Shown here in pieces: positions 1 to 8,660 of a stretch of 64,000 bases of DNA. The notes beneath the pieces were generated by a model. The model was not told the origin of the DNA, searched no databases, and saw nothing but the letters and a program-made list of their open reading frames with translations. The position numbers and the translations under genes were made by a program. The stretch lies in NCBI GenBank assembly GCA_031549685.1, contig JAVBPG010000005.1, positions 1 through 64,000 of the forward strand, given 5' to 3'. The first letter of the stretch is position 1; the number at the start of each line of letters is the position of its first letter. This DNA comes from JAITMY01 sp031549685. Its GTDB lineage: Bacteria; Bacteroidota; Bacteroidia; Bacteroidales; UBA932.

Positions 1-21
1 CGCCCGCGCCCCGTTTCTTGT

Positions 22-61
22 GGGGGGGGGGGGGGGGGGGGGGGCGGCCCCCCCCCCCCCC
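22..61. other. G-run followed by C-run, probable assembly artefact
   Basis: About 23 consecutive G are followed by a nearly unbroken C run and C-rich sequence to about position 80. G-runs next to C-runs at a contig edge are typical of sequencing or assembly error, and no gene can be read through them. Bases 1-80 should not be trusted. Confidence 0.7.
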
Positions 62-82
62 ACCCCCCCCCACCCCACCAAC

Positions 83-215
83 CCGGCGCATCGTCATTTC
101 GAACAGAGCGAAGCGGAGAGAGAAATCCCCACCCTTACGGCAAAGCGTCAGCTCCTGCAAAGCGAGAACCGGAGTTTTTTCGAGCGGAGCGGGAAATCCC
201 CTGAGCAACGCAAGA
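83..215. repeat. dispersed intergenic repeat (GAGCGAAGCGGAGA family)
   Basis: The stretch contains TCATTTCGAACAGAGCGAAG followed by a GGAGAGAGAAATCCCC-type sequence, then a second GAGCGGAGCGGGAAATCCCC. Related wording recurs between genes near 2225, 2830, 35390, 37061, 41848, 43821 and 48726. It is non-coding. The function is unknown, and such arms can fold into stem-loops. Confidence 0.6.
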
Positions 216-267
216 TATCAACCGAGAAAAAGAAGCAATCATCTCATATAAACACTCTTACATATTT

Positions 268-276
268 TTATCCACA
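268..276 (+). promoter_or_regulatory. DnaA-box-like site TTATCCACA
   Basis: This is a perfect match to the strong DnaA-binding consensus TTWTNCACA in the AT-rich stretch before prs, about 3.2 kb from dnaA. It is a single site, so it does not by itself mark an origin. It could be chance or a control site. Confidence 0.4.
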
Positions 277-313
277 ATTTACTTATTAGCTTTTCTTTCG
301 TCAAAATTTGAGC

Positions 314-321
314 TACTTTTG
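314..321 (+). promoter_or_regulatory. prs promoter, -7 box TACTTTTG
   Basis: The box matches the Bacteroidota -7 consensus TAnnTTTG and lies about 40 bases before the ATG at 362. Its position argues against using the upstream TTG at 308 as the start. Confidence 0.6.
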
Positions 322-361
322 TTTGGCTTTTCAAAAAAACAAAAACCTCACAAAAGCACCC

Positions 362-1309
362 ATGCTCCCCACACACCAAATCAAGTTTTTTTGCGGTCGC
401 GCATCACGCTACCTTGCCGAGAAAATAGCCGCCAGCTTCGGCACCGACCTCGGACAATGCTCCGTGCTCGACTTCAGCGACGGCGAATTCCAGCCCTCGT
501 TCGACGAGAGCGTTCGCGGCAGCACCGTATTCATTATCCAGTCCACCTTTCCACCCACCGACAACCTGTTTGAGCTGCTGCTCATGATCGATGCCGCCAA
601 GCGCGCCTCGGCCTACAAGGTGGTAGCCGTAATTCCCTACTTCGGCTGGGCCCGCCAGGACAGGAAAGACCGCTCGCGCGTTTCGATTGGCGCCAAGCTG
701 GTGGCCAACCTGCTCAGCGCAGCGGGCGTTGACCGCGTGATGACCATGGACCTGCACGCCGACCAGATTCAGGGATTTTTTGATGTGCCGGTGGACTTGC
801 TGTACGCCAGCCGCATCTTCGTACCTTATATAAGAGACCTCAAGCTCGAGAACCTCTCCATCGCCGCTCCCGACATGGGAGGGGCCAAGCGCGCCAACAC
901 CTACTCCAAAATTCTGGGAACGCCCATGATTATTTGCCACAAAAACCGCGACAGGGCCAACGTGGTGGGCGAGTTGACCGCCATTGGCGACGTGGAGGGG
1001 CGCAACATCATTATACTCGACGATATGATTGACACCGCCGGCACCATTACCAAGGCCGCCGACGTGCTCATGGAAAAGGGCGCGCTGAGCGTTCGCGCCA
1101 TCGCCTCGCACGCGGTGCTGTCGGGGCCGGCCTACGAGCGCATCGAAAAGTCGGCGCTTACCGAAGCCGTGTTTACCGACTCCATTCCGCTGCGCAACGA
1201 CAAGCCTACCGACAAGATTAAAATACTCTCATCGGCCGAAATGCTCGCCGATGTTATAAACAAGGTGTACCAGTGCCAGTCCATCAGCTCGCATTTTATA
1301 ACCATATAG
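362..1309 (+). CDS. prs: ribose-phosphate pyrophosphokinase
   Basis: Makes PRPP from ribose 5-phosphate and ATP for purine, pyrimidine, histidine, tryptophan and NAD synthesis in the cytoplasm. The 315-residue length is normal. Family motifs are visible: SDGEFQPSFDESVRG near the N-terminus, FGWARQDRKDRSR, the DLHADQIQGFF segment, and the PRPP-binding loop LDDMIDTAGTI. The ATG at 362 is preferred because a promoter box overlaps the longer reading frame that begins at a TTG at 308. It is followed, after 165 bases and a promoter, by rplY. A prs-rplY-pth order is common in bacteria, so this is a conserved housekeeping block. Confidence 0.96.
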   Translation: MLPTHQIKFFCGRASRYLAEKIAASFGTDLGQCSVLDFSDGEFQPSFDESVRGSTVFIIQSTFPPTDNLFELLLMIDAAKRASAYKVVAVIPYFGWARQDRKDRSRVSIGAKLVANLLSAAGVDRVMTMDLHADQIQGFFDVPVDLLYASRIFVPYIRDLKLENLSIAAPDMGGAKRANTYSKILGTPMIICHKNRDRANVVGELTAIGDVEGRNIIILDDMIDTAGTITKAADVLMEKGALSVRAIASHAVLSGPAYERIEKSALTEAVFTDSIPLRNDKPTDKIKILSSAEMLADVINKVYQCQSISSHFITI

Positions 1310-1366
1310 ATATCAGATGATTAAAATTATTAATCGTCAATTATCAATTATTAATTATTAAATAGC

Positions 1367-1374
1367 TACCTTTG
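1367..1374 (+). promoter_or_regulatory. rplY promoter, -7 box TACCTTTG
   Basis: Perfect TAnnTTTG box after an AT-rich stretch, about 100 bases before the rplY ATG. The implied leader is about 95 nt. Confidence 0.6.
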
Positions 1375-1475
1375 CAATCCTTTTCGAAAAAAGGACATCT
1401 CCACATTACAGCATTTGCCTGTAAGGGTGTGATGGGGAATTAAAAATTCTGAGTAACACTTAAACACAAAAAAGA

Positions 1476-2078
1476 ATGAAGACAATCGAACTGAAGGGCA
1501 CAGCCCGTCAAGCGCTGAGCAAAAAGCAGGCGGCCAACATGCGTAGCAGCGAGCTGGTGCCCTGCACCATTTACGGCAACGGCGACAACGTGCTTTTTAC
1601 CGTTGAAAAGGCCGCGCTGAAAAACCTGGTGTACACGCCCAGCGCCTACTTAGTGGACATTGACATTGAAGGAAAGAAGGAAGTGGGCGTGATGCGCGAG
1701 CTGCAGTTCCACCCCGTGAGCGACGAAATTCTGCACGTTGATTTTTACCGCGTAGATGCTGCCAAACCCATTGCCATTGATATTCCCGTTGTGCTCAAGG
1801 GTAGCGCCGAAGGCGTGAAGCAGGGCGGTAAGTTGCAGCAGGCCATTCGCAAGGTAAAAGTTTCGGCCCTGGCAAAGAACTTACCCGATGCGCTGGAAGT
1901 TGATATTACCAACCTGGGTTTGGGCAAGAGCATTTTTGTGGGCGACGTAAGTTTTGAAAATGTAAACATTCTTACACCAAAAACCGCTGTTATTTGTGCT
2001 GTGAAGATGACACGTGCCGCCATTGGCGCTGCCTCTGCAGCCGCTGCTGCAGCAAACGCTCCTGCGAAGAAAAAGTAA
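1476..2078 (+). CDS. rplY: 50S ribosomal protein L25/general stress protein Ctc
   Basis: Binds 5S rRNA in the large ribosomal subunit. The protein has 200 residues and is of the long Ctc type: an N-terminal L25 barrel (about 1-90; MKTIELKGTARQALSKKQA, then VPCTIYG), a C-terminal TL5-like domain (HVDFYRVDAAKPIAIDIPV, LKGSAEGVKQGG) and an Ala/Lys-rich tail ending APAKKK. The ATG at 1476 gives the usual MKTIEL-type N-terminus. An intrinsic terminator follows directly, so it is probably monocistronic. Confidence 0.95.
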   Translation: MKTIELKGTARQALSKKQAANMRSSELVPCTIYGNGDNVLFTVEKAALKNLVYTPSAYLVDIDIEGKKEVGVMRELQFHPVSDEILHVDFYRVDAAKPIAIDIPVVLKGSAEGVKQGGKLQQAIRKVKVSALAKNLPDALEVDITNLGLGKSIFVGDVSFENVNILTPKTAVICAVKMTRAAIGAASAAAAAANAPAKKK

Positions 2079-2105
2079 GCAAACGTTTAGCATAACCGCT
2101 AAAGC

Positions 2106-2140
2106 AAAAAGCAAGGTTGGGAATCCGGCCTTGCTTTTTT
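2106..2140 (+). terminator. intrinsic terminator after rplY
   Basis: AAAAAGCAAGG pairs with CCTTGCTTTTT (11 bp) around a 12-nt loop and ends in a T run. Confidence 0.85.
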
Positions 2141-2188
2141 GCCCTTAGTAAAAAAATGGATATTGCGCGTATCACCCTGAGCCTGTTG

Positions 2189-2245
2189 GAAAGTATAGCG
2201 AAGGAGAAATCCACCCCACATAACTTCGACAGGCTCAGCATGACA
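2189..2245. repeat. dispersed intergenic repeat copy
   Basis: Contains GAAATCCACCCCACATAACTT and the phrase CTTCGACAGGCTCAGCATGA, which recurs in variant form at 41990-42007 and 35477-35494. It lies in the rplY-pth gap, just before the pth start. Confidence 0.5.
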
Positions 2246-2258
2246 ACCCACATTTCTC

Positions 2259-2822
2259 ATGAAATACCTTATTGCATGTCTCGGAAATATTGGCGCTGAG
2301 TACGAAAATACGCGGCACAACATCGGTTTTAAGGTAGCCGATGCGCTGGCGCATGAGGCCGAGCTGCGCTTTAGCAGCGACCGCTACGGCAGCCTTACCG
2401 AGCTCAAGCACAAGGGGCGTACGCTGCTGCTGCTCAAGCCTTCCACCTACATGAACCTCAGCGGCAAGGCGGTAAACTACTGGCTGCAGGCCGAAAAAAT
2501 TCCGGTTGAGAACCTGCTGGTGGTGCTCGACGACATCGCCCTGCCCTACGGCAGCATCAGGATGCGGGGCAAGGGCAGCGATGGCGGGCACAACGGATTA
2601 AAAAATATAACGCTCTGCCTGGGGCACGAAAACTACGCGCGCCTGCGCTGCGGCGTCGGCAGCGATTTTGGTAAAGGGCAGCAGATAGATTACGTGCTGG
2701 GAGAGTGGAGCGACGAGGAGGCCAAAGCGCTCGCCGACTTTTTGAAAAAAGCCGGCGATGCCGTAAAAGCATTTGCGACCATAGGGCTTGAAAGAGCCAT
2801 GAATGTAGCAAACACAAAGTAG
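2259..2822 (+). CDS. pth: peptidyl-tRNA hydrolase
   Basis: Hydrolyses peptidyl-tRNA that drops off the ribosome and recycles the tRNA. The 187 residues match the family. The N-terminus carries the active-site region CLGNIGAEYENTRHNIGF with the catalytic His of TRHNIGF; the usual Pro of GLGNPG is replaced by Ile. KPSTYMNLSGKAV and DDIALPYGSIRMRGKGSDGGHNGLK complete the substrate groove. The gene starts 180 bases after rplY and is followed by an S4-domain gene, so all three serve translation. Confidence 0.96.
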   Translation: MKYLIACLGNIGAEYENTRHNIGFKVADALAHEAELRFSSDRYGSLTELKHKGRTLLLLKPSTYMNLSGKAVNYWLQAEKIPVENLLVVLDDIALPYGSIRMRGKGSDGGHNGLKNITLCLGHENYARLRCGVGSDFGKGQQIDYVLGEWSDEEAKALADFLKKAGDAVKAFATIGLERAMNVANTK

Positions 2823-2871
2823 CGCCACGTCATTGCGAGGAGGAATGACGCATTCTATTAATTATAGAGCT

Positions 2872-3264
2872 ATGACCCCCGAATCATGCCGCATAGATAA
2901 ATGGCTTTGGTGCATTCGCGCGTACAAGACCCGCAACGAGGCGGCCGAGGCGTGCAAGCTGGGGCGCGTAAAGGTGAACGGCGTAGAGGCAAAAGCATCG
3001 CGCGATGTGAAGGCGGGCGATGTGCTCAGCTTTCGCAAAACGCCGGTGGTGTACACGTACAAGGTGCTGGGCTTTCCGCACTCTCGCGTGGCAGCCAAGC
3101 TGGTGTCCGATTTTGCCGAAAATCAAACGCCGCAGGAGGAGCTGGACAAGCAGCTGGTGGACCACTTGACCCTGTTTGTGCACCGCGACAGGGGCAGCGG
3201 CCGCCCCACCAAAAAGGAGCGGCGGCAAATTGATTTTTTGATGCAGGACGGAAGTGAATCTTGA
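2872..3264 (+). CDS. S4-domain RNA-binding protein, Hsp15-like
   Basis: Small basic protein (130 residues) with an S4 RNA-binding fold close to the N-terminus: RIDKWLWCIRAYKTRNEAAE, then CKLGRVKVNG. This pattern is that of HslR/Hsp15, which binds stalled 50S subunits carrying nascent chains. The ATG at 2872 is chosen because RIDKWLW normally sits within the first ten residues. The upstream TTG at 2833 and ATG at 2845 lie in a CATTGCGAGGAGGAATGACG repeat remnant. The C-terminus is rich in Lys and Arg. The specific role in ribosome rescue is inferred from the family. Confidence 0.85.
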   Translation: MTPESCRIDKWLWCIRAYKTRNEAAEACKLGRVKVNGVEAKASRDVKAGDVLSFRKTPVVYTYKVLGFPHSRVAAKLVSDFAENQTPQEELDKQLVDHLTLFVHRDRGSGRPTKKERRQIDFLMQDGSES

Positions 3265-3414
3265 GCTAATTTACGCATTTCGAGTAGCCTCCAACAGCTT
3301 ATGAATAAAGCTAAAAAATAGCGTTGGCAAGCTTGTTTAATAACAAGGAAAAATATAGCTCAGAGGATAAGAGCTTTAAAATCTTATCGAGAAAAACAAG
3401 CGATTTTCGTTTTT

Positions 3415-3435
3415 TTTTCCACAAGTTTTTTCACA
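3415..3435 (+). promoter_or_regulatory. two DnaA-box-like sites upstream of dnaA
   Basis: TTTTCCACA at 3415-3423 and TTTTTCACA at 3427-3435 both fit TTWTNCACA and sit 3 bases apart, 60-80 bases before the dnaA start. Autoregulation by DnaA is a reasonable inference. The rest of the gap 3265-3496 is AT-rich, without a recognisable gene. Confidence 0.45.
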
Positions 3436-3496
3436 ACTTTGCTACTCTAAAATTTCAACACTATTTTGTTTAAAACTCTTCCCTCAAAGTAAAGCT

Positions 3497-4909
3497 ATGT
3501 TCGGTTATCAAGAAGTTTGGAATAGGTGCCTGCAGATTATAAAGGACAACGTTGGCGAGGAAAGTTACAAAGCGCTTTTTGAGAAGATAGTTCCCCTCAA
3601 GCTTGAGGGTAGCACGCTAACCATTCAAGTTCCAAGCCACTTTATATACGAGTACTTGGAGGAGAACTACCTTGACCTGCTCCGCAAAACCATTCGCAAG
3701 GAGCTGGGCGAAAACGCCCGCCTGGAGTACAGCGTCATGGTGGCGGGCACCGCATCGCTCCCCCTGCCCCAAATAGAAAAGGCGCCGCGCAACAAACCCG
3801 TGCCGCTTTCGTCCGTGCCCGGCGACAAGCCCGTGGGACGGTTCAACCCCTTTGTTATGCCTGGGCTGCGCAACCTAGAGATTGACCCGCAGCTCAACCC
3901 CAAATACTCCTTCGAAAACTACATTGAGGGCGAGTGCAACAAGCTGGCGCGCAACGCGGGCTTAGCCATTGCGCAGAATCCGGGCGAAAGCGCCTTCAAC
4001 CCCCTGTTCATTAACGGCGGCACCGGCTTGGGGAAAACCCACTTAGCGCAGGCCATCGGCCTTGAAACAAAAAAGTTTCACCCCGAAAAAATTGTGCTGT
4101 ACGTAAACGCCAACAAGTTCAAGGAGCAGTACACAAGCGCCGTGCAGAAGAATGAAATAAACAACTTCTTGCACTTCTACCAAATGGTGGATGTGCTCAT
4201 CCTCGACGATGTGCACGACTTTGCTGGCCAAAGCAAAACGCAGGACACGTTTTTTCACATCTTTGACCAGCTGCACCGCTCCAAAAAGCAAATCATTCTT
4301 ACCTCGGACAAAGCGCCCGTGGACATTGAGGGCTTGGAGCCGCGCATACTGTCGCGCTTTAAGTGGGGCCTGCCCGTGGAGATTACCGCACCCGACTACG
4401 AAACGCGCCTGGCCATTTACCGGCACAAGGTACACAAGGACGGCATTGAGCTCTCGGACGACATTGTGGAGTTCCTGGCCGACAAGGTAAGCAACAACGT
4501 GCGCGAGTTTGAGGGCGTGCTCAACCGCCTGCTGGCCGAGGCCACGTTCAACAAAAAATCCCTTTCGATGGAGATGGTGGTAGGCGTGGTAAACAAAAAT
4601 ATTAAGAATACGCAAAAGGAGCTTACCGTTGACAGCATTTACAAAATTGTATGCGAATACTTCAACGTTACCCCGGATAACGCGCAGTCGAAAACCCGCA
4701 AGCGCGAAATTGTGCAGGCACGGCAGATTGCCATGTACTTTAGCAAAACGCTGACGAAATCATCGCTGGCCTCCATTGGTGCGCAAATAGGCGGCAAGAA
4801 CCACGCCACCGTGCTGCACGCCTGCAAAACGGTAAATAACCTGATGGAAACCGACCGCAGCTACTCCGATATAGTGCGCAACATTGAGAAAAAGTTAAAG
4901 GCGATGTAA
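3497..4909 (+). CDS. dnaA: chromosomal replication initiator DnaA
   Basis: Binds DnaA boxes and opens the origin. The 470 residues show domain I (1 to about 80), a variable linker, the AAA+ domain with Walker A GGTGLGKTHLAQ near residue 173 and Walker B VLILDDVHDF, the arginine-finger region LEPRILSRFKWG, and domain IV with the DNA-binding signature GGKNHATVLHACKTV near the C-terminus. Two DnaA-box-like sites precede it. The TAA stop lies in the loop region of the terminator hairpin that follows. No cluster of DnaA boxes typical of an origin was found in this window. Confidence 0.98.
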   Translation: MFGYQEVWNRCLQIIKDNVGEESYKALFEKIVPLKLEGSTLTIQVPSHFIYEYLEENYLDLLRKTIRKELGENARLEYSVMVAGTASLPLPQIEKAPRNKPVPLSSVPGDKPVGRFNPFVMPGLRNLEIDPQLNPKYSFENYIEGECNKLARNAGLAIAQNPGESAFNPLFINGGTGLGKTHLAQAIGLETKKFHPEKIVLYVNANKFKEQYTSAVQKNEINNFLHFYQMVDVLILDDVHDFAGQSKTQDTFFHIFDQLHRSKKQIILTSDKAPVDIEGLEPRILSRFKWGLPVEITAPDYETRLAIYRHKVHKDGIELSDDIVEFLADKVSNNVREFEGVLNRLLAEATFNKKSLSMEMVVGVVNKNIKNTQKELTVDSIYKIVCEYFNVTPDNAQSKTRKREIVQARQIAMYFSKTLTKSSLASIGAQIGGKNHATVLHACKTVNNLMETDRSYSDIVRNIEKKLKAM

Positions 4910-4923
4910 CATCGCCTTTTTTT
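4897..4923 (+). terminator. terminator overlapping the dnaA stop codon
   Basis: AAAGGCGATG pairs with CATCGCCTTT and a T run follows. The stop codon TAA (4907-4909) is at the tip of the hairpin. The hairpin is near-symmetric and could also end the convergent helicase gene. Confidence 0.8.
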
Positions 4924-4953
4924 ATTTCGCCACCCCTCAAAAAGCAACAGCCG

Positions 4954-7900
4954 CTACACCGCCTGCACTTCGCCCAGCGCCACGTACCACACAAAACCCT
5001 TTACCTCCCCGTAGCCCATTTGCCGCAGGTAGCTAACGTAGGCGCCCACCTGCCCGGCATGCGAGGGCCCCACCTTTTTGCCGAACTTGTAGTCCACCAC
5101 CACCACCTGATTGCCGCGCATCATTACGCGGTCGGGGCGGCGGAAAAAGTAGTGCGCCTCGTGCTGCGACGCCGGAAGCAAAATCTCGGCCTCGGTATAT
5201 ACCCTCCAGCCGCCCTCGAACCACTCGCGCACATCAGGCTGCGCAAGGGCTTGCCGCACCTCGGCCAGCAGCTCCTTTGCCTGATTTTCGGATTTTATTA
5301 AACCCTCCTGCCACAAGGTGGCTACCGCCGGCTCAACATCCTCGGCGGAATTTATCCGTTCAAAAATTTTGTGCCTGAGCGTTCCCCGGCTACGCTCGCT
5401 GGCCTCCTCGCCGCCAAAGAGGTCGCGCGCCTCGTAGCGCATGCGCAGCTTGGGTATAAGCGATTGCGAGGGGTAAAAGTCAAGCGGAATTTGCCGGCGG
5501 TCGGGCTCCTCCCCGGGGTGGCGCTCCCTGATTTTCCGGCCAAAAGTCCACACCATTTCTCCCTCCTTTTTTGCGCTCAGCGCTCCAAAGCCCAGGCCGT
5601 CGGGCAGGCCGGAGAACAGGGCGTACGCCACCTGTCCTATATTTTTTGCCCCGCCGGCGGAGGCCGCCTTTTTGAGCGGCGCAAAAACGTACAGCTGCTC
5701 TTCGGCCCGCGTCAGCGCCACGTACATCAGGTTGATGTTGTCCACGAAAGCCTGCGCCTTTTCCACCATGTGCTGGTCGGCAAAAATGGTTTTCCTGAGC
5801 TGCGAGGTGTACGACAGCGGCACTATGGGCATATCGCTAAACGGCGCCACCGTTGGCTTCATCCATACGGTGCTGCCGGTGCGCGTATCCAAATCCCAGG
5901 CAGCGAACGGTACTATGACCACCTTGTACTGCAAGCCCTTTGACTTGTGAATGGTGGTAATGGTAATGGCGTTTTGCCCCTCGGGGCTTTGCAGCGGCTT
6001 TTCGTTTCCGCTCCTGTCCCACCACTCCAGAAAGCTGGTTATGTCCGATAGTTTTTTATTGGAAAACGAAATAACCGCATCGTGCAGGGCCTGCAAAAAC
6101 GGGAGCTCCGCCAGCAGGCTGCCCAGCTCGTAGCGCTGCACAATGGCCTCGAAGGCCTCGGGTAGCGAGCGCAGCGTGAGCGCCGCCAGAAAGTTCCTAT
6201 CCTCATCACGCAGCGGGCCGGCAAAGAGCCTATGCACATCGTGGGGTTCTTCCCGCTCAACATATATCTTCGACTCGTACCGCAGAAAGGCCTCGTTAAT
6301 TTCGTTTTGCTGTCCGGCGGCTATGCGCATAAGCGCAATGCACAGCTTTACCACCGACGAGGAGTTGAGCAGCAGCGAATCCTGCGACACCACATCGAAG
6401 CAGTGCGCGGTATTGCCCGAGGCGCGGCCGTAGCGAATAAGCTCCTGCGCCACCCGGCGCGCCTCGTCCCTTTTGCGCGTGAGTATGGCAATGTCGCCCG
6501 CCCTGTAGCCGGCATCCTGCAGCTCGGCCACCAGCTGCGGCAGCCTCTCCAGTATCAGCTCGGCCGGGCTCTGCTCCTCCCCATCCTCCACAAACTCCAC
6601 GTGCACAAAACCCTCCTCGCCCGAGCTGCGCTGGGGAACCTGCGCGCAACCGGCGTAGGCATCCTCCACCACCCGCTCCAGCTCGGCGCGCGTACCGGGC
6701 GATATTTTTTCGTCGAAGCCGGCGTTCAGCTCCTGCTGTAAGGCACCCGACATTTGCCTGAAAAATTCGTTGTTGAACTCCACCACGCTACGCAGGCTGC
6801 GAAAATTTTTGTCGAGCACCCTGCGGTTTACCGCGCCGAATCTTCCCAAATCCTTATCAATGCCATGCGCCAGAATGCGCCAGTCGCCGCTGCGCCAGCG
6901 GTAGATGCTCTGCTTCACATCGCCCACCACCATGCTCAGCCCGTCCTCGGAGAGCGAGCTGCTCACCAGCGGAAGAAAGTTGCGCCACTGCCCTACCGAG
7001 GTATCCTGAAACTCGTCAATCATGTAGGTGCGATAGGCGCTACCCACCTTTTCGTAAATAAAGGGCACATCGCTGTCGCCCACCAGCGAGCTTATGAGGG
7101 CCGTGGTATCGCTTATGAGCAGCAGGTTTTCGTCGCTTGCAATGCTGCGCACCTGCCGCGCTATGTCGGCAAGCAGGCCCAGCTCCATTACATTTTTAAG
7201 AATGGCGGATGAGGTTTGGTAGCTCATCGACTGCCCGCTCCACAAGTCGCAGGCCCTTTCCAGCAGCGGGTTCAGGGCTTCATAGGCATCGGCTGCCGCG
7301 GCTCCGGCGCTTGATTTCGACGCCCACTTTTCAGGCGCACCAAGCGCCGCCAACACCCGCGCACCCGGCTCATAGTCGCCCTGCGCAATTTTACGGAAGT
7401 AGCCTATGAAGCCTCCCGACTTATACGGAAAATCATTCTCCGTCAACCCGTGCCCGCGCATGTACGCACGGGCGCTTGCGGCAATGGAGGCCATTTCATC
7501 GTCCACCTCCTTTTTTATGGCCGCAAGCCGCTGCAAATACTGCTGCAAAAATTCCTTGCTATGCAGCTTATCGTGCAGCAGCACGCTCAGCTGCTGGTAC
7601 GATTCCTGAAATATCTCCCGCCCCAGCTCGTACAGGCTATCCCTTACGTTCCAGGTTTTCCCATCGCGCAGCTGCTGCTCCTGCAGCTGCATGAGCCAGG
7701 CGCGCAGCTGCTCATCGCCCTCCACGTTCTCCATCACGGCATCAACGGCCTCGTCGAGTACGCGCGAGGAGTCGAGCTCGAGGTTAAAGTTGGGGTGCAG
7801 GCCCACATCGTTGACGAAGGCATGCAGCACCTTTTGAAAAAACTTGTCGATGGTAAGAATGGCGAAGCGGGAGTAGTCGTGCAGCAGGCTGTTGCGTACG

Positions 7901-8190
7901 TTGAGCGCGCGCTGCTGCAGCTCCTCGGGCGAGAGCGTAACGTTTTCCAGGGCAAGCTCGGCGCAGAACTCACGCAGCTTTTGGCCGTTACCCTGCGCCA
8001 GTTCGTTCAGCTCGTTCACAATGCGCGCCTTCATTTCCTCGGTGGCCTTGTTGGTAAACGTTACCGCCAGCACGCTGCGGTAGCCCGTCAGCGCGTTGGA
8101 CTTACGCAAAATCTGCTTCAGGTATTCGCGCGTTATGCGAAACGTTTTTCCGGAGCCGGCCGAGGCCGAATATGCAACAAGGCTGGACAT
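4954..8190 (-). CDS. UvrD-type helicase/nuclease, AddA/RecB-like
   Basis: Large 1078-residue protein for recombinational repair of double-strand ends. Walker A SASAGSGKTFRI is at residues 8-19. Other superfamily 1 motifs are DEFQDTS (Walker B), VGDVKQSIYRWRSGD, TIHKSKGLQYKVV and MYVALTRAEEQLYVF. The C-terminus has the RecB/AddB-type PD-(D/E)XK nuclease core, around RPDRVMMRGNQ and VVVVDYKFG. Length and order match the AddA-like proteins of Bacteroidota, usually paired with an AddB-like nuclease. No partner is adjacent here. Its Walker A codons begin a few codons after the start, so ATG 8190 is well supported. Confidence 0.93.
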   Translation of the reverse strand: MSSLVAYSASAGSGKTFRITREYLKQILRKSNALTGYRSVLAVTFTNKATEEMKARIVNELNELAQGNGQKLREFCAELALENVTLSPEELQQRALNVRNSLLHDYSRFAILTIDKFFQKVLHAFVNDVGLHPNFNLELDSSRVLDEAVDAVMENVEGDEQLRAWLMQLQEQQLRDGKTWNVRDSLYELGREIFQESYQQLSVLLHDKLHSKEFLQQYLQRLAAIKKEVDDEMASIAASARAYMRGHGLTENDFPYKSGGFIGYFRKIAQGDYEPGARVLAALGAPEKWASKSSAGAAAADAYEALNPLLERACDLWSGQSMSYQTSSAILKNVMELGLLADIARQVRSIASDENLLLISDTTALISSLVGDSDVPFIYEKVGSAYRTYMIDEFQDTSVGQWRNFLPLVSSSLSEDGLSMVVGDVKQSIYRWRSGDWRILAHGIDKDLGRFGAVNRRVLDKNFRSLRSVVEFNNEFFRQMSGALQQELNAGFDEKISPGTRAELERVVEDAYAGCAQVPQRSSGEEGFVHVEFVEDGEEQSPAELILERLPQLVAELQDAGYRAGDIAILTRKRDEARRVAQELIRYGRASGNTAHCFDVVSQDSLLLNSSSVVKLCIALMRIAAGQQNEINEAFLRYESKIYVEREEPHDVHRLFAGPLRDEDRNFLAALTLRSLPEAFEAIVQRYELGSLLAELPFLQALHDAVISFSNKKLSDITSFLEWWDRSGNEKPLQSPEGQNAITITTIHKSKGLQYKVVIVPFAAWDLDTRTGSTVWMKPTVAPFSDMPIVPLSYTSQLRKTIFADQHMVEKAQAFVDNINLMYVALTRAEEQLYVFAPLKKAASAGGAKNIGQVAYALFSGLPDGLGFGALSAKKEGEMVWTFGRKIRERHPGEEPDRRQIPLDFYPSQSLIPKLRMRYEARDLFGGEEASERSRGTLRHKIFERINSAEDVEPAVATLWQEGLIKSENQAKELLAEVRQALAQPDVREWFEGGWRVYTEAEILLPASQHEAHYFFRRPDRVMMRGNQVVVVDYKFGKKVGPSHAGQVGAYVSYLRQMGYGEVKGFVWYVALGEVQAV

Positions 8191-8242
8191 TTACGAGCGG
8201 TAATTTGCGTTACGAATGTAGCAAATTTTCGGCACATTTTGT

Positions 8243-8250
8243 TAAATTTG
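8243..8250 (+). promoter_or_regulatory. -7 box TAAATTTG very close to the start codon
   Basis: Perfect TAnnTTTG match ending only 5 bases before the ATG at 8256. If used, transcription would begin at or near the start codon and give an almost leaderless mRNA. Confidence 0.4.
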
Positions 8251-8255
8251 CAGGC

Positions 8256-8660
8256 ATGAATTTGCAGCAGCTACGAGCATATGTCAAGTACCGGCGAAAG
8301 GCCAGGCACCACAACGGACACGGCGTACACTCGCCGTTTATGTACGAGCTGGTGCGAAGCGTTTTTTTTGCAAAAAAAGAAAAAAACGAAGCCGGCAAGC
8401 GCAACGAGCGAATGCTTGCGCGCCTCGCCGTTTTTTGTGAGCAGCACCAGCTGCAGCTGGTGCGCGTAAGCACCGAGGATGATTTAAATTTTTACCAAAA
8501 AAGCTGCATCGCCGTACTTATGCAGCCCGGCGCAAATACCAGGCTGTGGCAACTCCTAACGGATAACGAGGCTACAAAAATTACCGCCGACTGCTGGCGC
8601 TTTGGCCTGGCCGTTTCCGCGCCGCACCTGCAAAAGCAGGAGTACACGATAAGGCTGTAA
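8256..8660 (+). CDS. shortened SAM-methyltransferase-like protein lacking the core
   Basis: 134 residues. The N-terminus (QLRAYVKYRRKARHHNGHG, then VHSPFMYELV) is the lead-in of a family of class I SAM-dependent methyltransferases of Bacteroidota. The C-terminus (RLWQLLTDNEATKITADCW, then RFGLAV and KQEYTIRL) resembles the final strands of the same family. The SAM-binding Rossmann core that should lie between them (about 100 residues, with a DxGxGxG-type loop) is absent. The frame is open throughout, so this is either an in-frame deletion remnant or a reduced protein with another role. The ATG at 8256 fits the family N-terminus. Catalysis is unlikely. The family match is from memory of the motif pattern. 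Confidence 0.6.
   Translation: MNLQQLRAYVKYRRKARHHNGHGVHSPFMYELVRSVFFAKKEKNEAGKRNERMLARLAVFCEQHQLQLVRVSTEDDLNFYQKSCIAVLMQPGANTRLWQLLTDNEATKITADCWRFGLAVSAPHLQKQEYTIRL

Noticed and set aside
20..289. Open frames across the poly-G/poly-C edge
   Set aside because: They translate the homopolymer into Gly/Pro runs and continue in an intergenic repeat; nothing resembles a protein.
404..1111. 235-codon frame opposite prs
   Set aside because: Antisense shadow of a well-identified gene, with skewed His/Val/Gly composition.
3354..3385. tRNA-like D-arm (TAGCTCAGAGGATAAGAGC) before dnaA
   Set aside because: No matching anticodon arm, T-arm or acceptor stem follows; only a small hairpin remains.
268..3435. 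Replication origin between prs and dnaA
   Set aside because: Only three scattered DnaA-box-like sites and no AT-rich repeat cluster; insufficient for an origin call.
7450..8259. 269-codon frame opposite the helicase gene
   Set aside because: Antisense shadow with Gln/Leu-rich low-complexity sequence; the helicase motifs are unambiguous on the other strand.
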